DNA of 64,000 nt from Gymnothorax reevesii (GCA_029721435.1 CM056576.1:64251876-64315875), one strand, 5' to 3'; positions 24,876-36,510 are shown, counted from the stretch's first letter. The notes: generated by a model from the sequence alone, not told the origin. Program-made: numbers and translations.

Positions 24876-25940
24876 TTGGCATTCTCCGGCGGCATAGCCT
24901 ACACTTCCACTGTTATGCCGATGACACACAAATTTACATCCACACTAAGCCCTCACATCCACCTTCCCTCTCTGATCTGGCCACCTGCCTTGATGATATC
25001 AGCAACTGGATGACCCGCAACTTTCTCAAACTCAACGACAAAACAGAAGCCATAGTTATTGCTACCCCCACACTACTCAAGAAGTTAAATCACTCACAGT
25101 TTTCCATCCCGGGCTATTTCACCACCACCTCCTCTGAAGTAAAAAATCTTGGCGTCATCATGGACTCATCACTTTCTTTTGACTCCCACATTAGATATGT
25201 CACCAAAACAGCATTCTTCCATCTGAAAACTATTTCTAAACTCCTTTCCTCACTCAGTCTTGCCACTGCAGAAAACCTCATTCATGCCTTCATAACCTCC
25301 AGACTGGATTACTGCAATGCCCTTCTTGTTGGTCTCCCAGCCAAACTAATAAACAGATTACAATACATCCAGAATTCTGCAGCAAGACTTTTGACCCACA
25401 CCAGATCTTGGAAACACATCACACCTGTCCTCCATCAGCTACACTGGCTCCCTGTTCAGTCACGCATCCAGTTCAAAATCCTCCTTCTAGTCTTCAAGGC
25501 CCAGCACAACCTAGCACCCCCCTACCTCACAAATCTCCTCTCCCCTTACCAACCCACCCGCAGTCTGCGCTCCACTGATACACACCTTCTCTCCACCCCC
25601 ACCACACATCTTCGTTCTATGGGTGACAGGGCATTTAGTGTATCCGGCCCTAAACTCTGGAACTCTCTCCCACTCTCACTACGACAGTGCACTTCTCTCT
25701 CTACCTTTAAAACAAGGCTCAAAACTCATCTTTTCACTCTTGCTTTTCAGGCATAATTCTTTTTTGGGATTTTTATTGTTATTCATTACTTTACCGTGTT
25801 ATTGTCATGCCTTGTATTGTCTTTGTTGTTTTGTCATTATTGTTTAGGCTCTTTTATTGCTTGTTTGCCCTCCCACTTTATTGTACAGTGGCCTTGGGTA
25901 TCTTGAAAGGCGCTTTAAATAAAATGTATTGTTATTATTA
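24876..25940 (+). pseudogene. 5'-truncated L2-clade LINE
   Basis: A frame open to 25756 (298 codons from 24860) begins inside the reverse transcriptase with YADDTQIYI (catalytic YADD at 24914-24925). It continues through NLGVIMDSSLSFD, RLDYCNALLVGLP, LHQLHWLPVQSRI and a C-terminal PKLWNSLPLSLRQ, typical of fish L2 elements. The 3' untranslated region ends in gctttaaataaaatgtattgt followed by a short attatt run. A 7-bp direct repeat, ttcagta, at 24869-24875 and 25941-25947 fits a target-site duplication. It cannot be autonomous because the endonuclease and most of the reverse transcriptase are absent. It belongs to a different subfamily from the L2 at 18.8 kb. Confidence 0.85.
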
Positions 25941-25947
25941 TTCAGTA

Positions 25948-27548
25948 AAAGTGCGCAATTTTCTTTATCATAATCTTTCATTTCAGCTATTCACAGAAAT
26001 CTGACTTAATTTCAGTAACATAATTGAAAGAAACCTTTAAATTTTTACAAGAAACAATTATGTTTCTCAAATGTGTGTCCCACCATTACTGTTAACTCTG
26101 CACTTAATTTGTGTGACCTCCCTTTACCAGGATAACAGCTTTTAGTTTTCCTCTTTACAGTATGAGGAGGTTGGTGAGCACATGGAATGGGATCTCAGAC
26201 CATTCCTCAGTACAGAATTTCTCCACGTCCTTCAGATTCAAAGGTTAACGCTTGTGGACTCTGTCAATTCATCCTACAGATTTTTTTATGGGGTTATGTC
26301 AGGAGACTGTAATGATCATGGCAAAACTTAAGTGTTCTGCAGTTAGTGAACAATTTTTGACAAGATTTTCAGGAGTGCTGAAAAACCGGTAAATAAACCA
26401 AAGAGCGGTCAGATCAATGGAAGGAGCAAGAAAGAAAAGTTTACGCGTAGGCTAAGTATTAATGTTGATTGCCACAACTGCCTGTAGTTTGTGATTATTG
26501 CAATATGAAGGGGGTAAGAATTGTGCCATTCCAATTTATAGGATCTGGAGCCCTCTCTGACTCAGTCCCTTATAGCTGACGTCAATTAGGCCAGGGAGGG
26601 TTCAGACCTTGAGTCTTCAGGGGGCGGATTGGAATTGGACCTCAGTCAAGAAAGCGGTGATTTGTTCAGCCGGACCAAACGGTTGAACGTAAAGTGTCGC
26701 CTTTTACTCATATTTTGAGAGCTAACCTCAAGAATAAACTTTGGCTGTTGCCGACAAATTAACGCGATAAAGCCCTTCTCATTTCTCAAGTGTCGTGGAT
26801 TAATAACTGTTCTCACAGCGGGACTGATTTTGTTTTCACATTTGTGAGAAATGATAGCTTTTCCGCCTTAGGTATACCGTGTAAAACATTTATATTCAGA
26901 CGTAATGGTATAGTTATCAGTCTGCGAATTGTGTGCAAGCCAATGTCCTGCATTATTAAGACCAGTTGCTATTTCGCCGCGGTAAATTAGGGACATTTAC
27001 AGTGACACGAGGAAGATTGAACATTTTGGGCATTCAACGAGAAAGTATAAATGTATTAATATTGTGAGACAATAAATACGTAAGTTGTTATCCATAAGGA
27101 AAGTGTTTCTACTTCAGGACTACTCCTAACCGCCTCCTATAGAATTAGAAATTATAAAACTGTAATAACAAAAACATCGATTGACTTGTAAATAAGTCTT
27201 ATCCGAAACAGTTGCGGTAGTTCATTCTAGCCAAAATTCAAGGCTTGCAATAACATCTGATACACACCAGTCATACCCAAAAACCGCTCCCTCCAATCGA
27301 CAGTCCCCCCAAGTTCTGCCTGCCGGGAATACACCGAAACTTGTGGTAATCCTCCGCCACCCGCCAGGCCGATCAGGGAAAGGTGGACGAAAACGCGAAG
27401 CCAATTAACTTTCCCGATACCTTTATCCACGTTGGTACTGTACCTGCCGCACTGCACTTTTAACGCACGCACACACATGCACGTCAGAACCTGGGGCTGG
27501 GATCAACATTGGGGAGTGACCTGTGGAGGGTTGTCTCACTTGAGCTCA
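25948..27548. other. Upstream flank of the monooxygenase gene
   Basis: About 26080-26330 resembles a degraded Tc1/mariner-type non-autonomous repeat (cagaccattcctcagtacagaatttctcc-type sequence followed by ggggttatgtcaggagactg), at low confidence. The rest is unassigned. The last 300 bases are GC-richer with no recognisable ORF and probably contain the proximal promoter of the gene starting at 27610. Confidence 0.4.
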
Positions 27549-27555
27549 TATTTAA
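27549..27555 (+). promoter_or_regulatory. TATA-like box of the DBH-like monooxygenase gene
   Basis: The sequence tatttaa lies 61 bases before the start codon. A start site about 25-30 bases downstream would leave a 5' leader of roughly 25-35 bases. Placement is consistent but functional use is inferred. Confidence 0.45.
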
Positions 27556-27609
27556 GGCACAGGCAATCCCATCTCATTCAGAAAGGTGTCAGGTAGCAAC
27601 TAGAGCAAC

Positions 27610-27885
27610 ATGATGTATGCTGTGTTCCTTTTCTCAGTCTTACTGACCTGGGTGCTGGTGCCAGAGGGAAAAGGCAGTGATGATCTGCCTTTCACAGAGC
27701 ACCTGGACGTTGCAGAAAATGTCTTGTTAAGGTGGGGGTTTGAAGAACTCAACAATGACATCACATTTGAACTGACTGTGGAGACCACAGGGTGGATTGG
27801 ACTCGGCTTCAGTCCCAATGGGGGTATGGCTGGGGCTGACATTGCCATTGGAGGGGTGGCCCCAAATGGAAGCAAATATTTTAGG
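27610..27885 (+). CDS. moxd2: DBH-like monooxygenase (MOXD family, MOXD2-like), exon 1
   Basis: Exon 1 encodes 92 residues and ends in phase 0 at a GGGTAAGA splice donor (GT at 27886-27887). Residues 1-22 form a hydrophobic signal peptide (MMYAVFLFSVLLTWVLVPEG). Residues 27-92 are the start of a DOMON domain, with LLRWGFEE, TFELTVETTGWIGLGFSPNG and ADIAIGGVAPNGSKYF, typical of dopamine-beta-hydroxylase-like proteins. Members are secretory-pathway copper and ascorbate monooxygenases; the substrate of MOXD proteins is not established. The copper-binding domains lie in exons beyond this window. Two ATGs stand in tandem; the first has A at -3. Assignment to MOXD2 rather than MOXD1 rests on remembered similarity (TTGW(V/I)GLG, NG-x-YF) and is tentative; membership of the DBH/MOXD family is secure. 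Confidence 0.9.
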
Positions 27886-28189
27886 GTAAGAAACTACCTA
27901 CCATCAGTACATTAAAACCAAATGTTGCAATGTGATGATTGTATTATGTACAACTGCATTTTTCCAAAAAAAAAAATAATAATAATTTGGGATACTATAG
28001 AAAATACAAGTAGAAAAAGCTGTGATTTGGAAAACATTTGTAAATCTCTGACCTATTACTATATGTGTCTTTTTGCAATACTGGGTAACAAAAATATGAC
28101 ACAAACACAAAAATTTCAAAATCATGCAAGGAACAGAAAACCAACTTTATTTGATTCTTCACTGGTATAAGACTGGCATATAACAGCAA

Positions 28190-29220
28190 GGACAATATGT
28201 CCACAGCAAGTATGAGAAAATGTTGTGTACTGGGGTCCTGGCCTTTGGCCAGGACAGCATTTATGGTTTTCACAGTTTCATGTTCCAAGTTTCATAGTTC
28301 ATGGTCATATTTCATATCACAGTTTTAACAGTTTCTTGTATTAGGATTACGCATTTCATAGTTCACATTCATTGTCCATGTTTTTACATTTCCATGTTTT
28401 TCTTTTTGCCAGGTCTGCCAAGCCACTCCACCGCTTGTCTGCGTTCCGCCCCGTGCCTTCGTTGTTGCACTTTTCAGAGCTCTGGTTGGCTTTGGTATTT
28501 CCCCTTCCTTCTGTGCTGTGCTGGATTCGGGGCTGTCTAAGCTTAATTGACAATTAACTGTTTTAAAGTTACTAACATTTACTAACATTCACTGGGTGGT
28601 GAAATTCTTAGACAGGCACATTACTAATACTACTAATTTAGACAGGGAGTTTATTGTCATGATTCCTACTTTGCTATTTCAAGTCTTGCTGTGCTTGTCT
28701 GTTCTAAACATTCATGCTGCTTTCAAACTGCATTCTTAATTGTTACTTAAGCTGAGCACGCTCATTCTCTTCAGGAGCAAGTCTTGTCCACCAATCTTTG
28801 TCCATGTCATGATCTTGCCATGCCTCTTGTTTCTCCTTCTCCAGGTGTTGCCCCTCATGTCTTGATTTCTTAGCCTTTTTCTGGATGCGGTGGAAGTTGG
28901 CTGGCAGACAGTGTCTCAAGTTTTGTTCCAAGTTCATGTTCCCAAGGTCATGTTCATGTTTGCAAGTCTCGGTTCAAGTTTCATGTTCAAAACAACAGTT
29001 CTTGGCTTCTTGTATATAGTATTTTGTTTTTCTAGTCTTGTCATTGATATCTTTAGTCTTTATTTCTGTTCATGGTTATCTCCCTGGAGTTTCCAGTGGC
29101 TTTTGTTTTTGATCTTTAGTTTCTAGCTCTGTGAAGCTCACCTTAGTTTGTCTTTTGCAACCCTTTGGGCCAAGTTTTTTTGTTGGCCCTCGTGCCTGTT
29201 TGCTTTTGTTTAAATGAACT
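28190..29220. repeat. Probable dispersed LTR-like sequence
   Basis: T-rich sequence with many imperfect tcatgttc/tcatagttc units and CT-rich blocks, similar in style to long terminal repeats of fish retrotransposons. No TG/CA ends, duplication or second copy in this window could be identified, and its ORFs have no domain. Confidence 0.3.
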
Positions 29221-29349
29221 CCTCATTCCCCTTCACCCCGCTCCTGGTCTACCTGATCAGAAAATGCCATCAAAATACAGCTTACAGAATACAAAATCCT
29301 AAAAATAAAGGTTTAACTTCTATATCAGACAAGAAAAGAAAAATGTAGT
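29220..29349 (-). mobile_element. Part of a Penelope-like element, beyond the Tc1 insertion
   Basis: Read on the minus strand, this segment follows the Penelope-like fragment at 30960-31280 once the Tc1 insertion is set aside. It begins with T-rich sequence and reaches an acceptor-like tttatttttag. Together with ccaggtaagaata just before the Tc1 site it looks like a retained intron, a known feature of Penelope-like elements. The assignment is inference. Confidence 0.4.
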
Positions 29350-29351
29350 TA

Positions 29352-30957
29352 CAGCACCCTCAATAATTATTGGCACCCCTGGTTAAGATGTGTTAAAAGC
29401 CTAAAAATAAATTCAGTTTTTATTGCAGAAGCATACTCTCACACTGAAAGTTATAGAAAAATGTAACCTTCAACTCAAGTGAATTTTAAGGGGGGAAAAA
29501 ATCCCCCTAAGAATTATTTTTTATAAAAATCACCTGTTCCACAATTATTGGTACCCCTAACAATTCCTTGGAAATAAATGTAATTGAAGTATTTCTGTCA
29601 TTTCTACAGTAGTTTACAAAGTTGATCAGAGTATCTAGGAACATTTAATTAGTAAATCATCACTACCTTTTTCCCTGGGGTATAAATATGACGTGACACA
29701 GAGGCCATTTCTCTTATCCAGTCTTCAACAAGGGAAAGGTAAAAGAACACACTATTCAAGTAAGACAGATGTGTGTCGACCCTCACAAGTCAGGCAATGG
29801 CTACAAGAAAATAGCCACTCGCCTGCACCTGCCCATTTCTACTGTCAGAGGAATCATTAAGAGGTTTAAAACAACTGGAACAGTGGTAAACAAGCCTGGA
29901 CGAGGACACAAGGTTATTTTGCCACCACGCACAGTGAGGAGGATGGTAAGAGAAATAAAAAGTTCTTCAAAGCTCACTGTTAAAGAATTGCAACAAATGG
30001 TTGCATCTTGGGGTCACAAAGTCTCCAAAACAACCATCTGGCGCTATCTACATGCCAACAAGCTGTTTGGGAGGCATGCATAGTAAAAACCTTTTCTCAC
30101 TCACAATCATAAACGCAAACATCTTTAGTTCGCTAAGCGGTACTGGGACTTCAACTGGGACCGTGTGCTTTGGGCAGATGAGTCCAAGATAGAGCTTTTT
30201 GGCAACAAACACTCTAAATGGGTCTGGCAAAACACAAAAGATGAGTATGCAGAAAAGCACCTCATGCCCACTGTGAAGTATGGGGGAGGATCGGTGATGC
30301 TGTGGGCCTGTTTCTCTTCCAGAGGCCCTTGGGAACCTTGTCAGAGTGCATGGCATCATGATCGCTTTGAAATGCCGGGACATTTTAAATCAAAATCTGG
30401 TAGCCTATGCCCGAAAGCTGAAGATGGGTCGTCACTGGGTCTTTCAGCAAGATAATGACCCTAAACATGTGGCCAAATCAACATAGAATGGTTCCCCAGA
30501 CATAAAATCAAGCTCCTCCCATGGCCATCTCAGTCCCCAGACCTCAACCCCATTTAAAACCTGTGGAGTGAGCTGAAGAAGCGAGTGCAGAGAGGACCCA
30601 GATCACTGGATGATTTAGAGAGATTGTGCAAAGAGGAATGGTCGAAGATCCCTCTTTCTGTATTCTCCAATCTAGCTAAACATTATAGGAGAAGATTAGG
30701 TGCTGTTTTGTTGGCAAAAGGGGTTGTACAAAGTATTAACATCAGTGGTGCTAATAATTGTGGCACACATGATTTGATGTAAAAGAATTATTTCTTAATG
30801 TGGGATTTTTTTCCCACTAAATAAATGCACTTGAATTAAAGGTTGGATTTTCTTCTTTTTTTCATTGTGGTCCTATGTTATTGAGAAAAAAAATGAATTT
30901 ATTAGAAGCTAATGAACACTTCTTAACCAGGGGTGCCAATAATTATGGAGGGCGCTG
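29352..30957 (+). mobile_element. Tc1/mariner transposon, inactive
   Basis: The termini are inverted repeats of about 45 bp: cagcaccctcaataattatt at the left and, read on the minus strand, cagcgccctccataattatt at the right. They are flanked by the TA target dinucleotide at 29350-29351 and 30958-30959. The 1606-bp length is normal for Tc1 elements. The interior carries a disabled transposase. It inserted into a Penelope-like element, parts of which lie on both sides. Confidence 0.92.
29735..30782 (+). pseudogene. Tc1-family transposase, disabled
   Basis: The N-terminal paired-like DNA-binding region is at 29769-30083, with helix-turn-helix sequences GNGYKKIATRLHLPISTVRG and SKTTIWRYL. The first catalytic Asp is in LWADESK (gat at 30177-30179). 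The second is in FQQDNDPKH (gat at 30451-30453) but in another frame. In the third catalytic block, after SQSPDLNPI, the family's glutamate codon is replaced by TAA at 30555-30557. Frameshifts near 30090-30165, 30320-30450 and 30460-30550 add to the damage. The C-terminal part is at 30585-30782. The element can only be mobilised in trans. Confidence 0.88.
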
Positions 30958-30959
30958 TA

Positions 30960-31280
30960 TGTATTCTTACCTGGACATATTTTGACAGGAACCTTGTCTT
31001 CATTAGAAGCACCACCTGATGGTGGTGTGACTTGTCTTATCAGCTGTTGCTACTAAGGCGTGATCGACCTGTCAAAATCTGACTGGTCGGTCACGCCTCC
31101 TGCTGCCTGTTCGCTCCTTTAGAACGGTGGTCCAAGTGTGAGACAGCATGTACGCCCCCTCGTACCCTTTCATCGTCCTTTGGGCTCGCTTCTGGATTTC
31201 TATTGCCTCCATGATCCAGCGTCCAGATCCCATAAGTTTCATTTTGTCATCAGAATAGTTGCTGAACTCTTGGATTAAGC
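30960..31280 (-). pseudogene. Penelope-like element 3' fragment
   Basis: On the minus strand about 31091-31220 encodes GRWIMEAIEIQKRAQRTM followed by EGAYMLSHTW. I recognise this as the C-terminal tail that follows the GIY-YIG endonuclease of fish Penelope-like retroelements. Downstream on the same strand (about 30985-31020) lies ctaatgaagac...tgtcaaaatatgtcc, a decayed version of the CTGATGA...GAAAC hammerhead-like block these elements carry. It ends at ccaggtaagaata, where the Tc1 element inserted. Reverse transcriptase is absent, so the copy is a fragment. Confidence 0.65.
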
Positions 31281-32524
31281 TACTTTTCTTTACTCAGTGT
31301 TTTTATTTTACCTGTTCTTTGGCCTGGAAAAAGCAAAAAACACCAATCATACTCATTTTTTCAAAATTTAAATGCATGTATTATTCTGTAACTAATTAAG
31401 ATAGAGCCCTGAGACTTGGTATGCAAATTGTCAGTCAACTTCCTGTAGACCACAAAAAATATCAAAGTCACAATGGTTGTATTAAATATTTTAATAACCT
31501 TGGAAGTTTGCTTCAGAATCAAAAGTGTGTATTTTGGGTCATTATAGTGGGTATATATCTCAAAAGGGACACAAGTAATCAATGTCATATTTTTAGTGCT
31601 TGAAGGCATGGGTCATGGGCATATTAAAAATACTGGAGATAAGTACGATTGACGACCACGAACGAATAGATTGCAATCTGTTCCCCTTTCTTTCCTATTC
31701 ATTTGTGCTCGTCAATCGACTTATCGTGACTTTCAAGATGGAGGCAACTGGAAACTACCTCAAGGTACTGTTTGCATAAATAGTCTTTTTTAATAAACTA
31801 CCTGTGCATTTTCAAAGTTCTCAGTGCCTCGTTTTAAATGTCAGGGCCCTCGGAATTCTACCGATGAATTGTGGAGCTACTTTGAGCCTTGTTAATGATG
31901 AAAAAAATTGCGATTTCTTTGTATGGCAACGCTATGCCCGATTCACTACTATTGTAAGGCAGTTGGGAGCTTCGGCTAAAAAGCCATTTATTTCGAAATT
32001 TTGCGTCCGTACGGAGGTGGGGTATTCAACAAAGGTTAGTACTCATTATCATGTTTCAATACACCCCAAGTCAATTTCACACTGGAATTCCCATTCTGTG
32101 AAATACACCGAATCGCTAATTCCCTAAATCGCTAAAGGTTCTGAAAATGTAAGCAATGTTCTGATCGTGTAGTCCAGCGTCAGGCAATAGTCGAAATCCA
32201 ACACAGGATGGTCCAGACCTTGACCACAATTATTTGCAGTTCTGGAAATCGTCTCTGTCCTCATTATTTTTATTTCAGTCAGGTCCACTTTGTCAAAATC
32301 TAAATAATATCATTTGTAGCAAATTGACTTCCATCTTTTGATTTTGGTGGGATGGCTCTGCTCTGTGGCCTCCTTACCCTACTATGCATTGCATGAAAAG
32401 CCAGTAGGCAGGGAGAGCAAAAACCTGTCTTTCCAGGCTTGAAAGCCATGGGCGGAGAGAGCAGCAGAAAACCCCCCACCCTCCCAGGGATACAGAACAG
32501 ACCGAGCCATCAATGACTGCGACA
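31281..32524. other. Region without a supported gene
   Basis: A small imperfect 24-bp inverted repeat pairs 31647-31670 (cgattgacgaccacg...) with about 31697-31720. An ATG in a short open stretch at 31737 runs into aag|gtactg, a donor-like site, but no protein family is recognisable. A 107-codon ORF at 31804-32127 has no known domain. Confidence 0.35.
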
Positions 32525-33036
32525 TCATTGACTTTGTTTACTTGCAGTCAATATTCAGGTTAAGGTCAATATTCCAGTTTCTCAAACATTGGGAATAACC
32601 TGTTTACATGCTTGAGCAAAAAGGGTTATTCCTGTATACATGATAATTGCAATCAATTGGGATATCCTGATCAAAACAGCGATGCACGGACAACGTCTCG
32701 AGGCACAGGGAATGTCATGATGTAATGTGCGTCATTTCTGCTTCTTCCTTTATTCAAAAATACAAATGACCAAGCTTCCTTGCGAATAGAGCATGCGTAG
32801 AAAAAAATAAATGTTCTTTTCGATGGAGATATCCTGATAGGCGTATACATGACCAAATATTCGGGTTAGAAAAGGAGTAACCCTGGGGTTATTTTTGGGT
32901 TTTTAAAAACCGGAATATGAGCATAATATGGTTTTTCAAAAGGGTTATTGGTGTTTACATGGCCTTACGCAACTGGGTTACTGCTAATATTCCGGTTATG
33001 AAAGGGTGATTGACTGCATGTAAACGAAGCCAATGA
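32525..33036. mobile_element. Foldback/MITE-like element with long inverted arms
   Basis: The left end tcattgactttgtttac and the right end, read on the minus strand, tcattggcttcgtttac open a long imperfect inverted repeat. Shared inner motifs are gcagtcaat, aatattcc(a/g)g, the ggttattc/ggttattg blocks and gtttacatg. There is no coding potential. A target duplication was not clear, so the superfamily is not assigned. Confidence 0.65.
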
Positions 33037-33228
33037 CTTAAAGTGGTAATCCATAAGATTTTAATTGGTTTGTTTATATTGACATCTTTGGCAGTAATCT
33101 GTAATTGCAGGTGTGCTTCTGGACCTCATTTCCCATAACTCTTGTCAAGACCCAACAGAGTCGCCTGTATGACGTTGGTAAATTGACGGCTCTTACCAGT
33201 TCCACTCCTCCTCAACTCTCATGCAGAC

Positions 33229-34120
33229 CAGTGGCGTAGCCAGAAAAATGACACTGGGTGTGCCTTGGAAAAATGGAGTGTGCCATTTTAATTTTCTCAA
33301 ACACAAAAGCCTACGCACCTTCACAGAAATAAAACAATCCATTACTCACTACCACATAGCAATAAGTAATGTAGTAGTGATTGCCAAAAAGCAACAATCA
33401 GGCAGAAAATATATTGATAACTGAAGCCTCAGTCTCTGCAAAATAGGATAGGCCTACAGTTTATGTATCCATACCAGAGCCTTCACAGAAATACACCTAT
33501 CCATTACTCTCCATATAGCTAAAACACAGCCATAACACAGCTTGTAAAAAGTGCTTCGGTCATTCTTTGGTTGTTATTTAAACATTGCAATCATCATTTA
33601 AGCTTATCAAGTAAAGTAAAATAGGCCTTCTACAGATAACAACAGCAGAAAAGATAACAGTTTGACCTTAGTCCAGTGGCGTAGCCAGAAAAATGATACT
33701 GGGTGTGCCTTGGAAAAAATGGAGTGTGCCACTTTAATTTTCTCAAACACAAAAGGCTACGCACCTTCACAAAAATAAAACAATCCATTACTCACTACCA
33801 CATAGCAATAAGTTATGTGGTAGTGATTGCCTATAAGCAACAATCAGGCAGAAAATATATTGATAATTGAAGCTTCAGTCTCTGCTAAACAGGATAGGCC
33901 TAAAGTTTATGTACCTGTACCAGAGCCTTCACAGAAATACACCAATCCATTTCTCTCCAAATAGCCACAACACAGCCATAACACAGCTTATAAAGAGAGC
34001 TTTGGTCATTCTTTGGTTGTTATTTAATCAGTGCAATCATCATTTAAGCTTATAACATAAAATAAAATAGGCTTCTATAGATAACAACAGCAGAAAAGAT
34101 AACAATTTAACCTTAGTCTC
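33229..34120. repeat. Tandem duplication, two units of about 445 bp
   Basis: Units at about 33229-33673 and 33674-34120 both start ccagtggcgtagccagaaaa and run in parallel through ggagtgtgcca, caatcaggcagaaaatata, ataggcct and gataacaacagcagaaaag. They differ at scattered positions and a few small indels, so the duplication is not very recent. The opening cagtggcgtagccag resembles a DNA-transposon terminus, but no opposite terminus was found. Confidence 0.8.
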
Positions 34121-34957
34121 TGCAAAAGTGAAAAAAAGGCTATAGCACCACAAAAACACAACCAGTGCAATCAATCTAATATGCCTACTATGACAACTAG
34201 GCAGAAAAGATAACTAGGCCAATTACAACACAGACTAGCCTAGCCTCATCTGGACCACCTCATGAGATCCATAGTAAAGAGTGTGTACAACAGGATCAAT
34301 GAAATGATTGAGTACCATGGTACTTTAAATTCTTACAAGAACAATATAGGCATTTTTTGTAATACCCTTCAATATTATAAAGGATAATCAAGGTCACTTT
34401 CATGAATTAGCACCACAACTACATCAGGCCACTTGAGGGTAAGTAGCCTGCCCTGTTATAACTATATTTCAGTTATTTTTTCGTTATGACTGCTAGATAA
34501 CACTGTTACAGTATTACATGTTTAACATGCATCATTACACCCTCAAGAGGATGTGTTGCCAAAAAAAAGTTTCAGGTTCAATTTCCCCAATGATGTGAAG
34601 AGGAGCAAAAAACTTGCCTCAAGTTAGTAGGAGCAATGTAACAATCATTAAAAATTAAAACTACTACAAGTGTGAGGTAATCATACTCCAACACTTTTTT
34701 ACAACCAAAGACCACACAATTGGGAAGCTTAATGTCCAGTTTATGGAAAATAAGGAACAGGAAAAGGCTTCCAAAGCTTAGGAAGTCAAGATTCAGGGTG
34801 CAAGGTGAGTGTTGCCTGTCTCGTTGCAGGGGGTCCTCTGGCTCTAAGCAAACTGGCAGTGGTACTTCGGCTGAAAGAGAGAGAGAGTGAGAAAAAGAGA
34901 AAGGGTTAGACACCTATGGCTTGGATGGGAAATTGCACAGGAGATGTGGAGGGACTT
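34121..34957. other. Region without a supported gene
   Basis: AT-rich; a short GA-rich tract near 34874-34906. No ORF with a recognisable domain and no clear terminal repeats. Confidence 0.4.
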
Positions 34958-35003
34958 ACATAACATAACATAACATAACATGACATGACATGACATGACA
35001 TAA
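34958..35003. repeat. (AACAT)n/(GACAT)n microsatellite
   Basis: Five-base units, four to five of each type, form the 3' tail of the minus-strand CR1-like LINE. Confidence 0.85.
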
Positions 35004-35334
35004 ATGGCCAGAACAGGCCTTTCAGCCCAACTAAGCTTGCCAGTTTCTTCATACTATTGTGAATATATCCCTTCAGATACTAAATGACTCAATGGTATCT
35101 AGCTTTAGGTCAAGCCTGCTCTTGAAAACCCCCAAGGTCTCTGCCTCAACAATATGGTTATGTAAGCTATTCCACATTGAAATTACTCTTTGGGTGAAGA
35201 AATATTTCTGAATATCAGTGCTAAATTTACCTTTGGTCAACTTCCATTTGGGACCCCAAGTTCTACTCACAACACTTGGTTGAAGGAAGCCTACATGATT
35301 CACTTTGTTAATACCTTTAACATATTTAAAGACC

Positions 35335-35696
35335 AGGGCGGCACGGTGGCACAGTGGTTAGCATTGCTGCCTCACAGCAAGAAGGTCGTGGGTTCGAATC
35401 CGGCCTGGGGCCTTTCTGTGTGGAGTTTGCATGTTCTCCCCGTGTCGCGTGGGTTTTTGCCGGGTACTCCGGTTTCCTCCCACAGTCCAAAGACATGCAT
35501 ATCAGGCTAATTGGAGATACCAAATTGCCCATAGGCATGAGTGTGAGAGTGAATGGTGTGTGCGCGCCCTGCGATGGATTGGCAAGCTGTTCAGGGTGGG
35601 TCCCTGCCTTTGCCCGTAGTCAGCTGGGATAGGCTCCAGCTTGCCCCGTGACCCTAGTGAGGAATAAGCGGGTATAGAAAATGGATGGATGGATGG
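35335..35696 (+). mobile_element. tRNA-headed SINE with (ATGG)n tail, plus-strand copy
   Basis: The head has a pol III A box (tggcacagtgg, 35347-35357) and B box (ggttcgaatcc, 35391-35401). The body matches the copy at 14902-15270 and the tail is repeated atgg. An exact 13-bp duplication, atatttaaagacc, lies at 35322-35334 and 35697-35709, proving insertion into the CR1-like LINE. The copy is full length by comparison with the first. Confidence 0.93.
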
Positions 35697-36510
35697 ATAT
35701 TTAAAGACCTCAATCAAATCACCCCTGAGTCTCTCACCCCTTTTCCCAAGACTAAAGAGATTAAGGATCTTCAGCCTCTACTCGTACCTTTCATCTTTTA
35801 TACCTGGAATAAGCTTGGTGGCCCTTCTCTGAACTTTCTCTAGAGCCTCTATATCTTTCTTAAAGTATGGTCCCCAGAACTGTACACAATACTCCAGGTG
35901 TGGTCTAACGAACGTGTTGTACAAAAGAAGCATCACCTCCTTAGATTTGTACTCAATTCTTTTGGCAATGTATCCTAGCATCCGATTAGCTTTTTTAACT
36001 GCTACAGCACAATGGCTAGAACCTGTGAGGGTTTGGTTAACAATCACTCCCAGATCTTTCTCTTGTGCAGCACATTCCAGTTTTAAACCTCCCATGAAGT
36101 AATCCCGTCTAATGTTTTATTATCTGCATGTACAACTTTACATTTTGCTAGATTAAATTTTATTTGCCACATTTCTGCCCAATTCTGGATTCTATCCAAA
36201 TCGTCCTGAATCACTTTAGTGGACCCTAGACTATTTGCCAAACCCCCCAATTTAGTATCATCTGCAAATTTAACCAATCTGCTCTCAATATTCCTATCAG
36301 GGTCATTAATGTAAATGAGGAACAGCAGGGGTCTCAACACCAATCCCTGGGGGACGCCACTCACCACCATACCCAGCTCAGATGAGATATCACTTACCAC
36401 TACTCTTTGTGTTCTCTATTTTAAAAATTAGTCTCTTATGCGGTACTGCATTGAATGCTTTCTGAAAACATGACTACTCGCTACAGTTTGCAGTGACCAA
36501 CATAGACACC

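Larger units (their letters stand above)
34958..36470 (-). pseudogene. CR1/Rex-like LINE remnant, minus strand
   Basis: On the minus strand the reverse transcriptase is visible from about 36400, with a GVPQGLVLRPLLFLIYIND motif, FADDTKLGG (catalytic DD near 36260) and IQNWAEMWQIKFN. After a frameshift near 36090 it continues at 36095-35778 (KDLGVIVNQTL; RPHLEYCVQFWGP) and ends at about 35303-35073 with FFTQRVISMWNSL and VFKSRLD. A SINE interrupts it at 35335-35696. The 3' tail is an (ATGTT)n/(ATGTC)n microsatellite at 34958-35003. It lacks the 5' half, including the endonuclease. Confidence 0.8.

Noticed and set aside
27904..28288. ORFs directly after exon 1 as coding extensions
   Set aside because: Exon 1 ends at a strong GTAAGA donor and the DOMON frame resumes at 63152; the intervening ORFs have low-complexity composition.
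35336..35410. tRNA gene suggested by A and B boxes
   Set aside because: The boxes belong to a SINE head; there is no full cloverleaf, and a 13-bp target duplication flanks the whole SINE.
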